This document shows, in pieces, positions 28,253 to 36,332 of a stretch of 64,000 nucleotides of DNA. A program made the position numbers and the translations under genes. The DNA comes from Nocardioides luti (lineage in GTDB: Bacteria > Actinomycetota > Actinomycetes > Propionibacteriales > Nocardioidaceae). The DNA lies in NCBI RefSeq assembly GCF_014212315.1, contig NZ_JACKXE010000001.1, forward strand, positions 3,038,001 through 3,102,000, in the 5' to 3' direction. The notes under the pieces were generated by a model. The model ran no database searches. It saw only the letters and a program-made list of their open reading frames with translations, and had not been told where the DNA came from. Numbering within the stretch: position 1 is the first letter of the stretch; each line of letters starts with the position of its first letter.

Positions 28253-29155
28253 ATGCCCATCGACCCGCAGCTCCAGGACATGCTCGACTTCATCAAGGCC
28301 GCGGGCTACCCGCCCATGCACGAGGGGACGCCCGAGGCGGCGCGCCAGGGGTACCGCGCGATGAGCGTCGGGATGGTGAAGCCGGAGGACGTCGTCCCGG
28401 TCGGGTCGGTCGAGGACGTGACGGTGGGGGAGCGGCCGGGTCGGCTGTACCGGCCGGAGCAGGCGGACGGCGTACCCGTCCTCGTGTTCTTCCACGGCGG
28501 CGGCTTCGTGATCGGCGACCTCGACACGCACGACCAGGCGTGCCGGCGGATCTGCCGCGACGCGGAGGTCGTGGTGCTGTCGGTGGACTACCGGCTGGCG
28601 CCGGAGCACCCGTTCCCCGCCGGCATCGAGGACGCGCTGGCCGCCGTGCGGTGGGCGGTCGCCGAGCTCGGCGTGGACCGGGTCGCCGTGGGCGGCGACA
28701 GCGCCGGCGGCAACCTGTCGGCCGTGTGCGCGCAGGAGCTGCCGGAGCTGGTGTCGGCGCAGGTGCTGATCTACCCGGCCGTCGACCCGTTCGGCGAGCA
28801 CGCGTCGCGGGTCGAGAACGCGACCGGCTACTTCCTCGAGCAGGCGACGATGGAGTGGTTCTTCGGCCACTACGCCGGCGGCCAGGACCTCGACGTCGCG
28901 GACACGCGCCTCTCGCCGCAGCTCGGCTCGGCCGAGGGCCTCGCGCCCGCGCTCGTGGTCACGGCCGAGCTGGACCCGCTGCGCGACGAGGGAGAGGCGT
29001 ACGCCGCCAAGCTCGCCGCCGCCGGCGTCGAGGTCGACGTCGTGCGGTACGACGGGATGATCCACGGCTTCCTCGACATGGGCGCCTTCAGCCCCGCGGC
29101 CGCGACCGCCGTCGACGACCTGGTCGCCCGGACCCGCAAGCTGCTGCGGGACTGA
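28253..29155 (+). CDS. Alpha/beta hydrolase, hormone-sensitive-lipase-type esterase
   Basis: A 300-residue esterase/lipase of family IV. 'VFFHGGGFVIGD' near residues 80-91 is the oxyanion-hole HGGG motif, 'GGDSAGGN' near 146-153 contains the nucleophilic serine, 'ELDPLRDE' the acid and 'MIHGFLDM' the histidine. No signal peptide is seen, so it should be cytoplasmic and act on short acyl esters. The ATG at 28253 begins the usual N-terminal cap region 'PIDPQLQDMLDF'. It converges on the acyltransferase gene. Confidence 0.92.
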   Translation: MPIDPQLQDMLDFIKAAGYPPMHEGTPEAARQGYRAMSVGMVKPEDVVPVGSVEDVTVGERPGRLYRPEQADGVPVLVFFHGGGFVIGDLDTHDQACRRICRDAEVVVLSVDYRLAPEHPFPAGIEDALAAVRWAVAELGVDRVAVGGDSAGGNLSAVCAQELPELVSAQVLIYPAVDPFGEHASRVENATGYFLEQATMEWFFGHYAGGQDLDVADTRLSPQLGSAEGLAPALVVTAELDPLRDEGEAYAAKLAAAGVEVDVVRYDGMIHGFLDMGAFSPAAATAVDDLVARTRKLLRD

Positions 29156-29173
29156 GCCGACCGGAGCGCCTGG

Positions 29174-31336
29174 TCAGCCCGGGCCGATGAGCGCCCGCCG
29201 CAGCAGGGGCGCGAGCTGCTCGGAGAACTCCACCGTCAGGTGGGAGCCGTCGGCGGTGACCGGGGTGCGTCCGACGAAGCCGGGGCAGACGTCGGCCACG
29301 CAGAACCAGTCCCGGGTCTGGACGTAGCGCGCGCCGGCGGCGGCCGTGGCCGCGGTCTCCCCGTCGACGTGGTCGTACCAGTCGGCGTCGGGCGACGACG
29401 TGCAGTCCTGCGGCACGCCGAAGCGGTGGATGCAGGCCACGAGGTCGGCGTGCGGCGGGCTCGGGGCGAGCACGACCGTGCGGGCGATCGGCATCGAGGC
29501 CAGGGTCGCGGCCAGTCCCTGCTGTGCCACGACGAAGCCGTCGTGCGGCATGTCCGGCCGCTCGCTGTTGCGCACCTCGCCGCCACCGCTCGCCAGGACG
29601 ACGAGGTCGGGGTGCTGCTGCTGGACGAGCGACTCCACCAGCGCGTGGTGCTCGGCGCAGTCCTCGAAGGGCTTGCCCTCGGGGGTGAGGTAGCTGCTGA
29701 GGGTCCAGGTGGGACAGGCGGCGAGGGTCAGCTGCTGCACCGCCCAGCCCCGGGGCTCGAGGGCCGCCCGGATGCCGGGCATCCACGCGATCGCGAACGA
29801 GTCGCCGACGACCACGGCAAGCTTCGTGGCCGCGGGTCGGGCGAACCGGCACGAAGCCACCTCGGCCTCGCTGACGTCGACGCACCCGTCGGCGGCCTCC
29901 TCGTGACTCCACTGCTCCAGGCTGAGCGCCCCGAGCGGAGGATCGAAGTCGGGGAAGTCGGGGGCGGCCAGGGCATCGATGAGTCGCTCCTGCTGCCGCT
30001 CGAGCAGCGTGACGGCGTGGCCGCCGGAGGGTGCCGCCGCGGCTCTCTCCGACGACGCCGAGGCCGGAGCCGGTGCGGAGTGCAGCGACGCAGCCATCAG
30101 CGCGGCGGCCACCACCAGGGAGACGCCGAGCCAGCCGAGCTGCAGGACTCGCGGCGAGGCGCCGCGTCGGGGTCGCCCGGCGCGACGCCGCCGCTCGGGA
30201 GCGGTCATCAGCGCCGGGGCGAACCTCAGGGGCTGCTCGACCAGGTAGAAGCAGGCCAGGGACGCCACGACCGTGAGGGCGACGGTGCTGGCGTAGTAGG
30301 CAGGTGCGCCGGGCTCGAACCACGGTCGCAGGGCCAGGTTGACCGGCAGGTGCACCAGGTAGACGGAGTAGGAGATGTCGCCCAGGTAGACCATCGGGCG
30401 GTTGTCGATGATCCGCAGGTAGCGGGTGTCGCGGTCGATGCCGCCGGCGATGATGACCGCGGTCGTCAGGGCCGGGCCCAGCCCCCAGGGCGCCGGGAAC
30501 GCGAGGCCGCCCGGAGGGACGAACAGCAGCGCGATGAGCCCGACGGCCCCGCCCCAGCCCAGCCGCCGGCTGGTCCACGCGGGCATCCGGGCCAACCGTG
30601 GAGCGAGCACCGCGAGGAGGGCGCCGATCCCGAACTCCCACGAGCGGTCGAGCGTGGAGAAGTACGCCGTACGAGGTGCGGCGGCCGAGTGCCAGCACGA
30701 GTAGGCGAACATGCCGGCCGTGACCAGGCCCAGCACGACGAGCAGCACCCGCTCGGGGTCGGGGTGGGCGGTCCGCCTTCCGGCGTGACGGTGCCACGCG
30801 AGCAGGACGAGGAAGATCAGCAGCGGCCAGACGGCGTAGAACTGCTCCTCCACCGAGAGCGACCAGTAGTGCAGGAGCGGCGAGGGTCGCTGGTCGGCGA
30901 AGTAGTCGGTGCCGTTCGAGGCGAAGTGCCAGTTGACGGCCAGGAGCAGCGCCCAGACCCCGTCGCGTGCGGTGAGCGCGCCGATCGTGGAGTTGAAGAG
31001 GAGGTACCACGCCGCCACGGTCACCGCGATCACGGCCACGGCGGCGGGGATCAGGCGGCGGAACCGGGCGAGGTAGAAGACGACGAAGAAGCCGGGGCCG
31101 TAGCGGGGGAACGCCGCGATCAGGATGCCGGTGATGAGGAAGCCGGACAGCACGAAGAACATGTCGAGCATGGCGAACGCGCCCGGCGGCCACTGCGCGA
31201 GGTGACCGACCACCACGAGGATGACGCCGAGGCCGCGGATGCCCTGCAGGTCGCGGCGCAGGTGGGGGCGAGCCGGAGTGGTCGCCCGACTGCTGTCCAC
31301 GGGTGCCTCCCTGGGTGCGCGGCCCGTCACTGTCAC
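29174..31336 (-). CDS. OafA/YrhL-type membrane acyltransferase with SGNH domain
   Basis: A 720-residue acyltransferase_3 protein expected to O-acetylate a surface polysaccharide or peptidoglycan. 'RRDLQGIRGLGVILVVVGH' opens the ten-helix membrane domain (about 25-375) with its conserved His; 'MFFVLSGFLITG' and 'SLSVEEQFYAVWP' are hallmark motifs. A Ser/Ala-rich linker leads to an extracellular SGNH hydrolase-like domain (about 450-720): 'VVGDSFAIAWMPG', 'LASGGGEVRN', and the closing 'DGSHLT' Asp-x-x-His pair. The GTG at 31336 is assumed; internal GTG starts are possible. It may modify the polysaccharide encoded earlier in the window. Confidence 0.9.
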   Translation of the reverse strand: MTVTGRAPREAPVDSSRATTPARPHLRRDLQGIRGLGVILVVVGHLAQWPPGAFAMLDMFFVLSGFLITGILIAAFPRYGPGFFVVFYLARFRRLIPAAVAVIAVTVAAWYLLFNSTIGALTARDGVWALLLAVNWHFASNGTDYFADQRPSPLLHYWSLSVEEQFYAVWPLLIFLVLLAWHRHAGRRTAHPDPERVLLVVLGLVTAGMFAYSCWHSAAAPRTAYFSTLDRSWEFGIGALLAVLAPRLARMPAWTSRRLGWGGAVGLIALLFVPPGGLAFPAPWGLGPALTTAVIIAGGIDRDTRYLRIIDNRPMVYLGDISYSVYLVHLPVNLALRPWFEPGAPAYYASTVALTVVASLACFYLVEQPLRFAPALMTAPERRRRAGRPRRGASPRVLQLGWLGVSLVVAAALMAASLHSAPAPASASSERAAAAPSGGHAVTLLERQQERLIDALAAPDFPDFDPPLGALSLEQWSHEEAADGCVDVSEAEVASCRFARPAATKLAVVVGDSFAIAWMPGIRAALEPRGWAVQQLTLAACPTWTLSSYLTPEGKPFEDCAEHHALVESLVQQQHPDLVVLASGGGEVRNSERPDMPHDGFVVAQQGLAATLASMPIARTVVLAPSPPHADLVACIHRFGVPQDCTSSPDADWYDHVDGETAATAAAGARYVQTRDWFCVADVCPGFVGRTPVTADGSHLTVEFSEQLAPLLRRALIGPG

Positions 31337-31402
31337 GGTAGGGCCGCCGAGCCCCCACGCGCCGGGGAATGCACGAGCGCAGTTGCGGCCGGGACGAGCG
31401 GG

Positions 31403-32107
31403 TCAGGCGCGCCGGACGGCTCCCTGATCGGTACGACGGCGCCACGCTCCGACGGCGGCCACGCCGAGCGCCCAGAGCGTGATGCCCGAGCCGCCGACGG
31501 CGAAGAGGGCGTCGAGCGCGTCGCTGAACGGGATGGTGAGGGCGGCGGCCGCGAAGCAGGCGCCACCGACGAGCCCGGCGACGGCCGTCACCCGGTTGCC
31601 GAGGTCGCCGGAGACGCCGCCCACGAGCGCGAGCAGGGCGATCCCGAGCGCCCACGGGGCGTCGGCGAGCGTCTCGTCGATCGTCATGAAGGCGCTGAGC
31701 GCGTTGGCGCGCCCGTCCGCGAGCGAGTCCGCGCCCAGCGGGGCGAGCACGTGCGGCACCATCGCCGCGGTCGTCACGGCCGAGACGACCACCATCACCC
31801 GGAGCAGCAGGTGGGTGACGGGAGTGGTGTCGAGGCGACGGACGAGCCGCCCGAGCGCGACGGTGAACAGGGCGAACGACGCCAGCAGGAACAGGTGCGA
31901 GGGGTACCACCGCGGCTCGAGCAGCATGTCGTGCAGCTGGTCGACCTTGCTGCCGGTGCCGCTGTCGTTCGGGTGGAGGGCGCCGCCGAGGTTGAAGGTC
32001 ACGGCGGCCGCCACGAGGGCGGCGATGCTGCCGCTGCTGAGCGCCGGGCGGGGCGGGCGGGCGGTGCTGCCGAGAAGGGTGGTCGTGGAGGGTCCGGTGG
32101 AGGTCAT
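31403..32107 (-). CDS. Multi-pass membrane protein of unknown function
   Basis: A 234-residue protein from the ATG at 32107, with about six membrane helices (for example 'IAALVAAAVTFNLGGAL' near 28-45, 'LFLLASFALFTVALGRLV' near 72-90, 'LGIALLALVGGVSGDLG' near 152-168). The first periplasmic loop 'HPNDSGTGSKVDQLHDML' is conserved-looking. I do not recognise a named family. It diverges from a membrane-bound LuxR-type regulator with 121 bases between the starts, which suggests that the regulator controls it. Confidence 0.75.
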   Translation of the reverse strand: MTSTGPSTTTLLGSTARPPRPALSSGSIAALVAAAVTFNLGGALHPNDSGTGSKVDQLHDMLLEPRWYPSHLFLLASFALFTVALGRLVRRLDTTPVTHLLLRVMVVVSAVTTAAMVPHVLAPLGADSLADGRANALSAFMTIDETLADAPWALGIALLALVGGVSGDLGNRVTAVAGLVGGACFAAAALTIPFSDALDALFAVGGSGITLWALGVAAVGAWRRRTDQGAVRRA

Positions 32108-32228
32108 GGGTCCCACGGTGCGGCGGTGCGCGTCGCGGCGGTACGGGGTTGTCCCTGGCATCACGTCGGCGGCCGTCGAGCAGGGTTTTCCCTGGTCCGC
32201 CGGAGCGGCCCCCGTGTCACCATGAGGC

Positions 32229-33593
32229 GTGGCGAGATCGGGGCGCAGCGACGTACTCACGGTGCTCGCGGCCAGCGCCGCCTGCGTCCTCGTCGCCGTG
32301 GGCCTCACCCGCGGGGTCTGGTGGGCGAACGTCCACAACGGGGTGCTGGCGGTGACCCTGTCCCTGGTCGGGCTGTGGCTGGCGACCGAGCGGCCGCGCA
32401 GCCGCGAGGGACACCTCTTCCTCGCCGCGGGCACGGTCGAGGCGGTGCTCTTCGTGGGGCGCCAGGTCGGCCACACGGCGGAGCCCGGAGCCGCGGCGTC
32501 CTGGCTCGGCTGGCTCGGGGTCTGGCCGGTCGCGCTGGGGCTGCTGGCCACGACGTACGCCGTGGTCTGCTTCCCCGACGGTCGCCTGCCCTCCCCGCGC
32601 TGGCGCCGGCCCGCGGCGGTCGCCGTCGCCCTGGCGGTCGTGGCCGCGCTGCTGTCCGCGCTGTGGCCCGTGGAGTGGGCCTCGGCCGGGCTCCGGCCGG
32701 CGCCGCCGTTCACCCTGCCGGGACGGGGGACGGCGCAGGTCGTCTGGGAGGCGCTGGCGCACCCGCTCTACCTCGTCCTCCAGCTGTCGTGGATCGTCGC
32801 GGTGGCCGTCCGCTGGCGCGCCGGCCGCAGCCGCGCGCCGCTGCTGGGCCTGCTCCTGGGGGTGGCCGTCGCCTTCGTGGTGCTCGTGGTCGGGCTGGTG
32901 GCCGCCGGCTCGGCGGTGCCCGGTCTGGTGACCGTGTCCGTGGTGCCGCTCGTCGCGGGGTGGTCGGCGCTGCGGGGGCACGCGCTCGCGCGCTACCGCA
33001 CGCTGTCCTGGCTGACCGGTGCGCAGCACGAGGGTGGGCCGCTGCCCGACGCGCTGGCCCGGACGGTGGCCGAGTCGCTGGACGTGCCCATGGCGTCGGT
33101 CTGGCGCGGCGGTGGGGCCGCGCTGCACCTCGCCGGCTCGTGGCCGGCCGCTTCCGTCGTCGACGGCGGCGTCGAGGACGGGGCGCCGCGCCCGTTCGAG
33201 CAGCTCCCGGGGCGCACCTGGCCGGTGCACGCGCAGGACGAGCTGGTGGGGGCCGTGGTCGTGCCCGGGGCGGACGTGCTGAGCCGGGCCGAGGAGCGGA
33301 TGGTGGCGGACCTGGTCGCGCAGGCGGCGCTCGTGCTCGACCGCCTCACGCTCGCCGAGCTGGTGCGGCAGGAGCGGAGAGCCGGACGGCTCGACCACCT
33401 CACCGCGCGGGAGGGCGAGGTCCTCGAGCTGATGGCGCGGGGGCTGACGAACGCGGCGATCTGCCGCGAGCTGCACCTCAGCGTCAAGACCGTCGAGCCG
33501 CTCGTCAGCACGGTCTTCGCCAAGCTCGGGCTGCACGCCGACCCGACGGTCAACCGCCGCGTGCTCGCGGCGCTGGAGTACCACCGGCGGTGA
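32229..33593 (+). CDS. Membrane-anchored LuxR-type transcriptional regulator
   Basis: A 454-residue protein. Seven or eight predicted membrane helices occupy residues 8-265, followed by a GAF-like domain (about 275-380) and a C-terminal LuxR/GerE HTH at about 388-450: 'LTAREGEVLELMARGLTNAAICRELHL' is helix-turn-helix and 'SVKTVEPLVSTVFAKLGL' the recognition side. The first two parts resemble actinobacterial NarL-partner histidine kinases, but the kinase domain is replaced by the DNA-binding domain, so it would act as a one-component sensor tethered to the membrane. The start GTG at 32229 is plausible. The divergent membrane protein is the likely target. Confidence 0.85.
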   Translation: MARSGRSDVLTVLAASAACVLVAVGLTRGVWWANVHNGVLAVTLSLVGLWLATERPRSREGHLFLAAGTVEAVLFVGRQVGHTAEPGAAASWLGWLGVWPVALGLLATTYAVVCFPDGRLPSPRWRRPAAVAVALAVVAALLSALWPVEWASAGLRPAPPFTLPGRGTAQVVWEALAHPLYLVLQLSWIVAVAVRWRAGRSRAPLLGLLLGVAVAFVVLVVGLVAAGSAVPGLVTVSVVPLVAGWSALRGHALARYRTLSWLTGAQHEGGPLPDALARTVAESLDVPMASVWRGGGAALHLAGSWPAASVVDGGVEDGAPRPFEQLPGRTWPVHAQDELVGAVVVPGADVLSRAEERMVADLVAQAALVLDRLTLAELVRQERRAGRLDHLTAREGEVLELMARGLTNAAICRELHLSVKTVEPLVSTVFAKLGLHADPTVNRRVLAALEYHRR

Positions 33594-33629
33594 GCCCCGG
33601 CGGGCCCGGCCGTCAGGGGCGGGCGGTCC

Positions 33630-34247
33630 TCACGGCAGGAGGCCGGCGCCGGCGAGCACGAACGCCACGACCGGGCGAACCCGCTCGCCGATCTCGGCGT
33701 CGCTCAGCCGGCGGCCCTCGCCGGTGAGGCCGAGGGTCTGCATCGTGATCGCGCCGTAGAGGCACTCGATCATCGTGGTCGCGGGGAAGTCGGCCGGCGC
33801 CTCGCCGCGGCCGATCGCGCGGCGGACCAGGGTGTCGGTCGCGATCCGGTGCTGCTCGACGACGACCTCGGTGAAGCGGCCGAGCGGCTCGGGGGAGCCG
33901 GCGGCGTCGACGGTGATCCGCAGCGTCGCCCAGCCGCCCGGGTCGAGGTAGAACCGGAAGAGGTTGTCGGCCAGCGCCTCGAGGTCGCCGCGCAGGGTGC
34001 CGGTGTCGACCGCCTCGATGTCGTTGCTGCGGCGGGTCACCGCCTCGGTGAGCAGGTCGTCCTTGTTGCTCCAGCGCAGGTAGACGGTGGACTTGCCGAC
34101 CCCGGCGCGCCGGGCCACGGCATCCATCGTGAAGCCCGCCCAGCCGCGCTCGCCGTACTCCTCCAGCGCGGCCTCAAGGATGCGCTCCTCGGCCCCGGCC
34201 TTGCGGGGGCGACCGCGGGTGGGTCGCTCGGTCTGGTTCGGGGGCAT
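33630..34247 (-). CDS. TetR/AcrR-family transcriptional regulator
   Basis: A 205-residue regulator. The N-terminal HTH (about residues 15-62) reads 'RILEAALEEYGERGWAGF' then 'MDAVARRAGVGKSTVYLRWSNKDDLL'; the C-terminal helical domain is ligand-binding. The ATG at 34247 (MPPNQTERP) is preferred over 34292 because the Arg-rich 'RGRPRKAGAEERI' lead-in is typical. It diverges from the F420-NADP oxidoreductase gene, its probable target. The ligand is unknown. Confidence 0.88.
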   Translation of the reverse strand: MPPNQTERPTRGRPRKAGAEERILEAALEEYGERGWAGFTMDAVARRAGVGKSTVYLRWSNKDDLLTEAVTRRSNDIEAVDTGTLRGDLEALADNLFRFYLDPGGWATLRITVDAAGSPEPLGRFTEVVVEQHRIATDTLVRRAIGRGEAPADFPATTMIECLYGAITMQTLGLTGEGRRLSDAEIGERVRPVVAFVLAGAGLLP

Positions 34248-34339
34248 CCGACGATTGAACCACCGCGGGCCGTCGTACGTCGTGTGTGACAACCTTCGGC
34301 TGACGTGCCGCGGTCCGCGGTCCCGACGAAGGAGTGCAC

Positions 34340-35047
34340 GTGAGCGAGGTCTCGACAGGCTCGACCACCGAGGGCGCCGAGGGCAGGGCCCTGGCCGACC
34401 ACACCGTCTCGGTCCTGGGCGGCACCGGTCCGCAGGGGCGCGGGCTGGCCCGACGCTTCGCCGCGGCCGGGCTGACCGTCGTCATCGGCAGCCGCAGCGC
34501 CGAGCGCGCCGGGGAGACCGCCGCCGAGCTCGCCGAGGCGACCGGCGGAACCGTCACCGGCGCCGACAACGCCGGCGCCGCCGCGGCCGGGGACATCGTC
34601 GTGGTCGCGGTCCCGTGGGACGGGCACGGCGAGCTGCTCGCCGGGCTGGCCGACGCGCTCGCGGGCAAGATCGTCGTCGACTGCGTGAACCCGCTCGGCT
34701 TCGACAAGCAGGGTGCCTACGCCCTGCCCGTCGAGGAGGGGTCCGCCGCGCAGCAGGCGGCCGCGCTGCTGCCGGACTCGACCGTCGTCGGCGCCTTCCA
34801 CAACGTCAGCGCCGTGCTGCTGGACGACCCGGCCGTCGAGACCGTCGACACCGACGTGCTCGTGCTCGGCGAGGTCCGCGCGGCGACCGACCTCGTGCAG
34901 GCGCTGGCCGACACGATCCCCGGCGTGCGGGGGATCTTCGGCGGCCGGCTGCGCAACGCGCACCAGGTCGAGGCGCTCACCGCGAACCTGATCTCGGTCA
35001 ACCGGCGGTACAAGGCGCACTCGGGGCTGCGGATCACCGACGTCTGA
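34340..35047 (+). CDS. npdG: NADPH-dependent F420 reductase (F420:NADP oxidoreductase)
   Basis: A 235-residue NAD(P)-binding protein that exchanges hydride between coenzyme F420 and NADP. 'VSVLGGTGPQGRGLARRFA' is the nucleotide-binding loop and 'IGSRSAERA' gives NADP preference. 'VDCVNPLGFDKQG' and 'VGAFHNVSA' are family motifs. The GTG at 34340 has a GAAGGAG site at 34328-34334 with 5-base spacing, so it is preferred to GTG 34334. The first residues (SEVSTGSTTEG) are encoded by a palindrome-like sequence at 34348-34370. A large repeat array follows the stop. Confidence 0.88.
   Translation: MSEVSTGSTTEGAEGRALADHTVSVLGGTGPQGRGLARRFAAAGLTVVIGSRSAERAGETAAELAEATGGTVTGADNAGAAAAGDIVVVAVPWDGHGELLAGLADALAGKIVVDCVNPLGFDKQGAYALPVEEGSAAQQAAALLPDSTVVGAFHNVSAVLLDDPAVETVDTDVLVLGEVRAATDLVQALADTIPGVRGIFGGRLRNAHQVEALTANLISVNRRYKAHSGLRITDV
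34348..34370 (+). repeat. Truncated second-family palindrome inside the npdG 5' end
   Basis: GGTCTCGACAGGCTCGACCA followed by CCG matches the outer parts of the second palindrome family (compare 11704), with the central hairpin missing. It encodes residues 4-11 of the protein, before the Rossmann fold, so it adds a non-essential N-terminal extension. Confidence 0.55.
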
Positions 35048-35054
35048 GGCGCCT

Positions 35055-35340
35055 GGTGGTTTCGAGACGGTCGCTGCGCGACCTCCTCAACCACCGGGTG
35101 GCCAGTCGCTGCGCGACCTCCTCAACCACCGGGTGGACGGTCGCTGCGCGACCTCCTCAACCACCGGGTGGACGGTCGCTGCGCGACCTCCTCAACCACC
35201 GGGCGGACGGTCGCTGCGCGACCTCCTCAACCACCGGGCGGACGGTCGCTGCGCGACCTCCTCAACCACCGGGCGGACGGTCGCTGCGCGACCTCCTCAA
35301 CCACCGGGTGGACGGTCGCTGCGCGACCTCCTCAACCACC
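35055..35340 (+). repeat. Tandem palindrome array, one 41-bp and seven 35-bp units
   Basis: A full copy at 35055-35095 (outer arms GGTGGTT/AACCACC, inner stem GGTCGC-TGC-GCGACC) is followed by seven head-to-tail 35-bp units starting at 35096, 35131, 35166, 35201, 35236, 35271 and 35306. The shortened units lack about 7 bases (TTTCGAG) of the left side but keep the inner hairpin and a 5-bp outer stem. Units differ only at one or two positions (GGGTGG versus GGGCGG; the first has CCAGTCGC). There are no spacers, so it is not a CRISPR. It occupies nearly all of the 334-base gap between npdG and gpgS. Confidence 0.95.
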
Positions 35341-35381
35341 GACCTACGGGCGCGTCGAGGACCAGTCGATAGGGTCGCGGC

Positions 35382-36332
35382 ATGCATCTGGGGGGCTCGG
35401 CCTGGTTCGACCGGAACACCCACCACTGGGACGAGTGGACGCTGGAGTCCCTGCTCGAGGCCAAGGGCGGGACGACGGTCAGCCTGGTCGTGCCGGCGCG
35501 CAACGAGGCCGCCACGGTCGGTGACGTCGTCACCCGGGTCCGCGAGGCGCTGGTGGACACGGTCGCGCTGCTCGACGAGATCGTGGTCATCGACTCGGAC
35601 TCGACGGACGACACCTACGCCGTGGCGACCGACGCCGGCGCGGTCGTGCACCGCTCCGCGGAGATCCGCCCCGACCTGGGCTCCGTGCCCGGCAAGGGCG
35701 AGGCGATGTGGAAGTCGCTCTTCGTCACCACGGGCGACGTGCTGGTGTTCATGGACGCCGACCTCCTCGACTGGGACACCCACTTCGTGCCCGGCCTGCT
35801 GGGGCCGCTGCTGACCCGCCCGGACATCGAGCTGGTCAAGGGCCTCTACGAGCGACCGCTGGTCGACGGTGACGATGTGACGGCCTACGAGGGCGGCCGC
35901 GTCACCGAGCTGGTCGCCCGCCCGCTGATCGCCCTGGACTTCCCCGAGCTCGCGGGCCTCGTGCAGCCGCTGGCGGGCGAGTGGGCGGTGCGGCGGTCGC
36001 TGTTCGAGCGGCTCCACGTCCCGACCGGGTACGCCGTGGAGCTGGCCGCCCTGGTCGACACCGCCGCGACCTCGGGGGTGGACGCGATCGCGCAGGTCGA
36101 CCTCGGTCGCCGCGCGCACCGCCACCAGGCGCTCCGCGACCTCGGCGCGATGGCCACGCAGATCATCGCCGCGGCCGAGGTCCGCCGCGGCTCGCTGGAC
36201 GTCTTCGACCACCGCGACATCGTGCTGCGGCAGTACCACCCCACCGGCGCGGGCGCCGGGGCCGGGATCGCCCCGGTGGACCGGGTGATCGACGTGGGCG
36301 AGCGCCCGCCGGCGATCGGGTTCGCCCCGTGA
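35382..36332 (+). CDS. gpgS: Glucosyl-3-phosphoglycerate synthase
   Basis: A 316-residue GT81-type GT-A enzyme that transfers glucose to 3-phosphoglycerate, the first step of methylglucose lipopolysaccharide or glucosylglycerate synthesis. 'VSLVVPARNEAATVGDVV' starts the nucleotide-binding fold. 'VFMDADLLDW' carries the metal-binding DxD, with 'GKGEAMWKSL' and 'GEWAVRRSLFERLHVPTGY' as family motifs. The stop overlaps the next GTG by four bases. The order gpgS-folP2 is the same as in mycobacteria (there in the opposite order, Rv1208-Rv1207). Confidence 0.94.
   Translation: MHLGGSAWFDRNTHHWDEWTLESLLEAKGGTTVSLVVPARNEAATVGDVVTRVREALVDTVALLDEIVVIDSDSTDDTYAVATDAGAVVHRSAEIRPDLGSVPGKGEAMWKSLFVTTGDVLVFMDADLLDWDTHFVPGLLGPLLTRPDIELVKGLYERPLVDGDDVTAYEGGRVTELVARPLIALDFPELAGLVQPLAGEWAVRRSLFERLHVPTGYAVELAALVDTAATSGVDAIAQVDLGRRAHRHQALRDLGAMATQIIAAAEVRRGSLDVFDHRDIVLRQYHPTGAGAGAGIAPVDRVIDVGERPPAIGFAP

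Noticed and set aside
27947..29065. A 372-residue minus-strand protein
   Set aside because: Only the last 74 residues look real. The rest is antisense to the esterase, and an ATG at 28171 fits the small zinc-site protein.
29240..33727. Very long open frame of about 1495 codons on the plus strand
   Set aside because: It runs antisense to the acyltransferase and through other real genes. Its composition is Gly/Arg/Glu-rich, as expected for a high-GC shadow frame.
35055..35340. Regular repeats suggestive of a CRISPR array
   Set aside because: Units are contiguous with no unique spacers and no cas genes are nearby. It is a tandem palindrome array.
35133..35372. Repeat protein encoded by the tandem array
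   Set aside because: The 35-bp period shifts frame at each unit, there is no ribosome binding site, and the translation is low-complexity.
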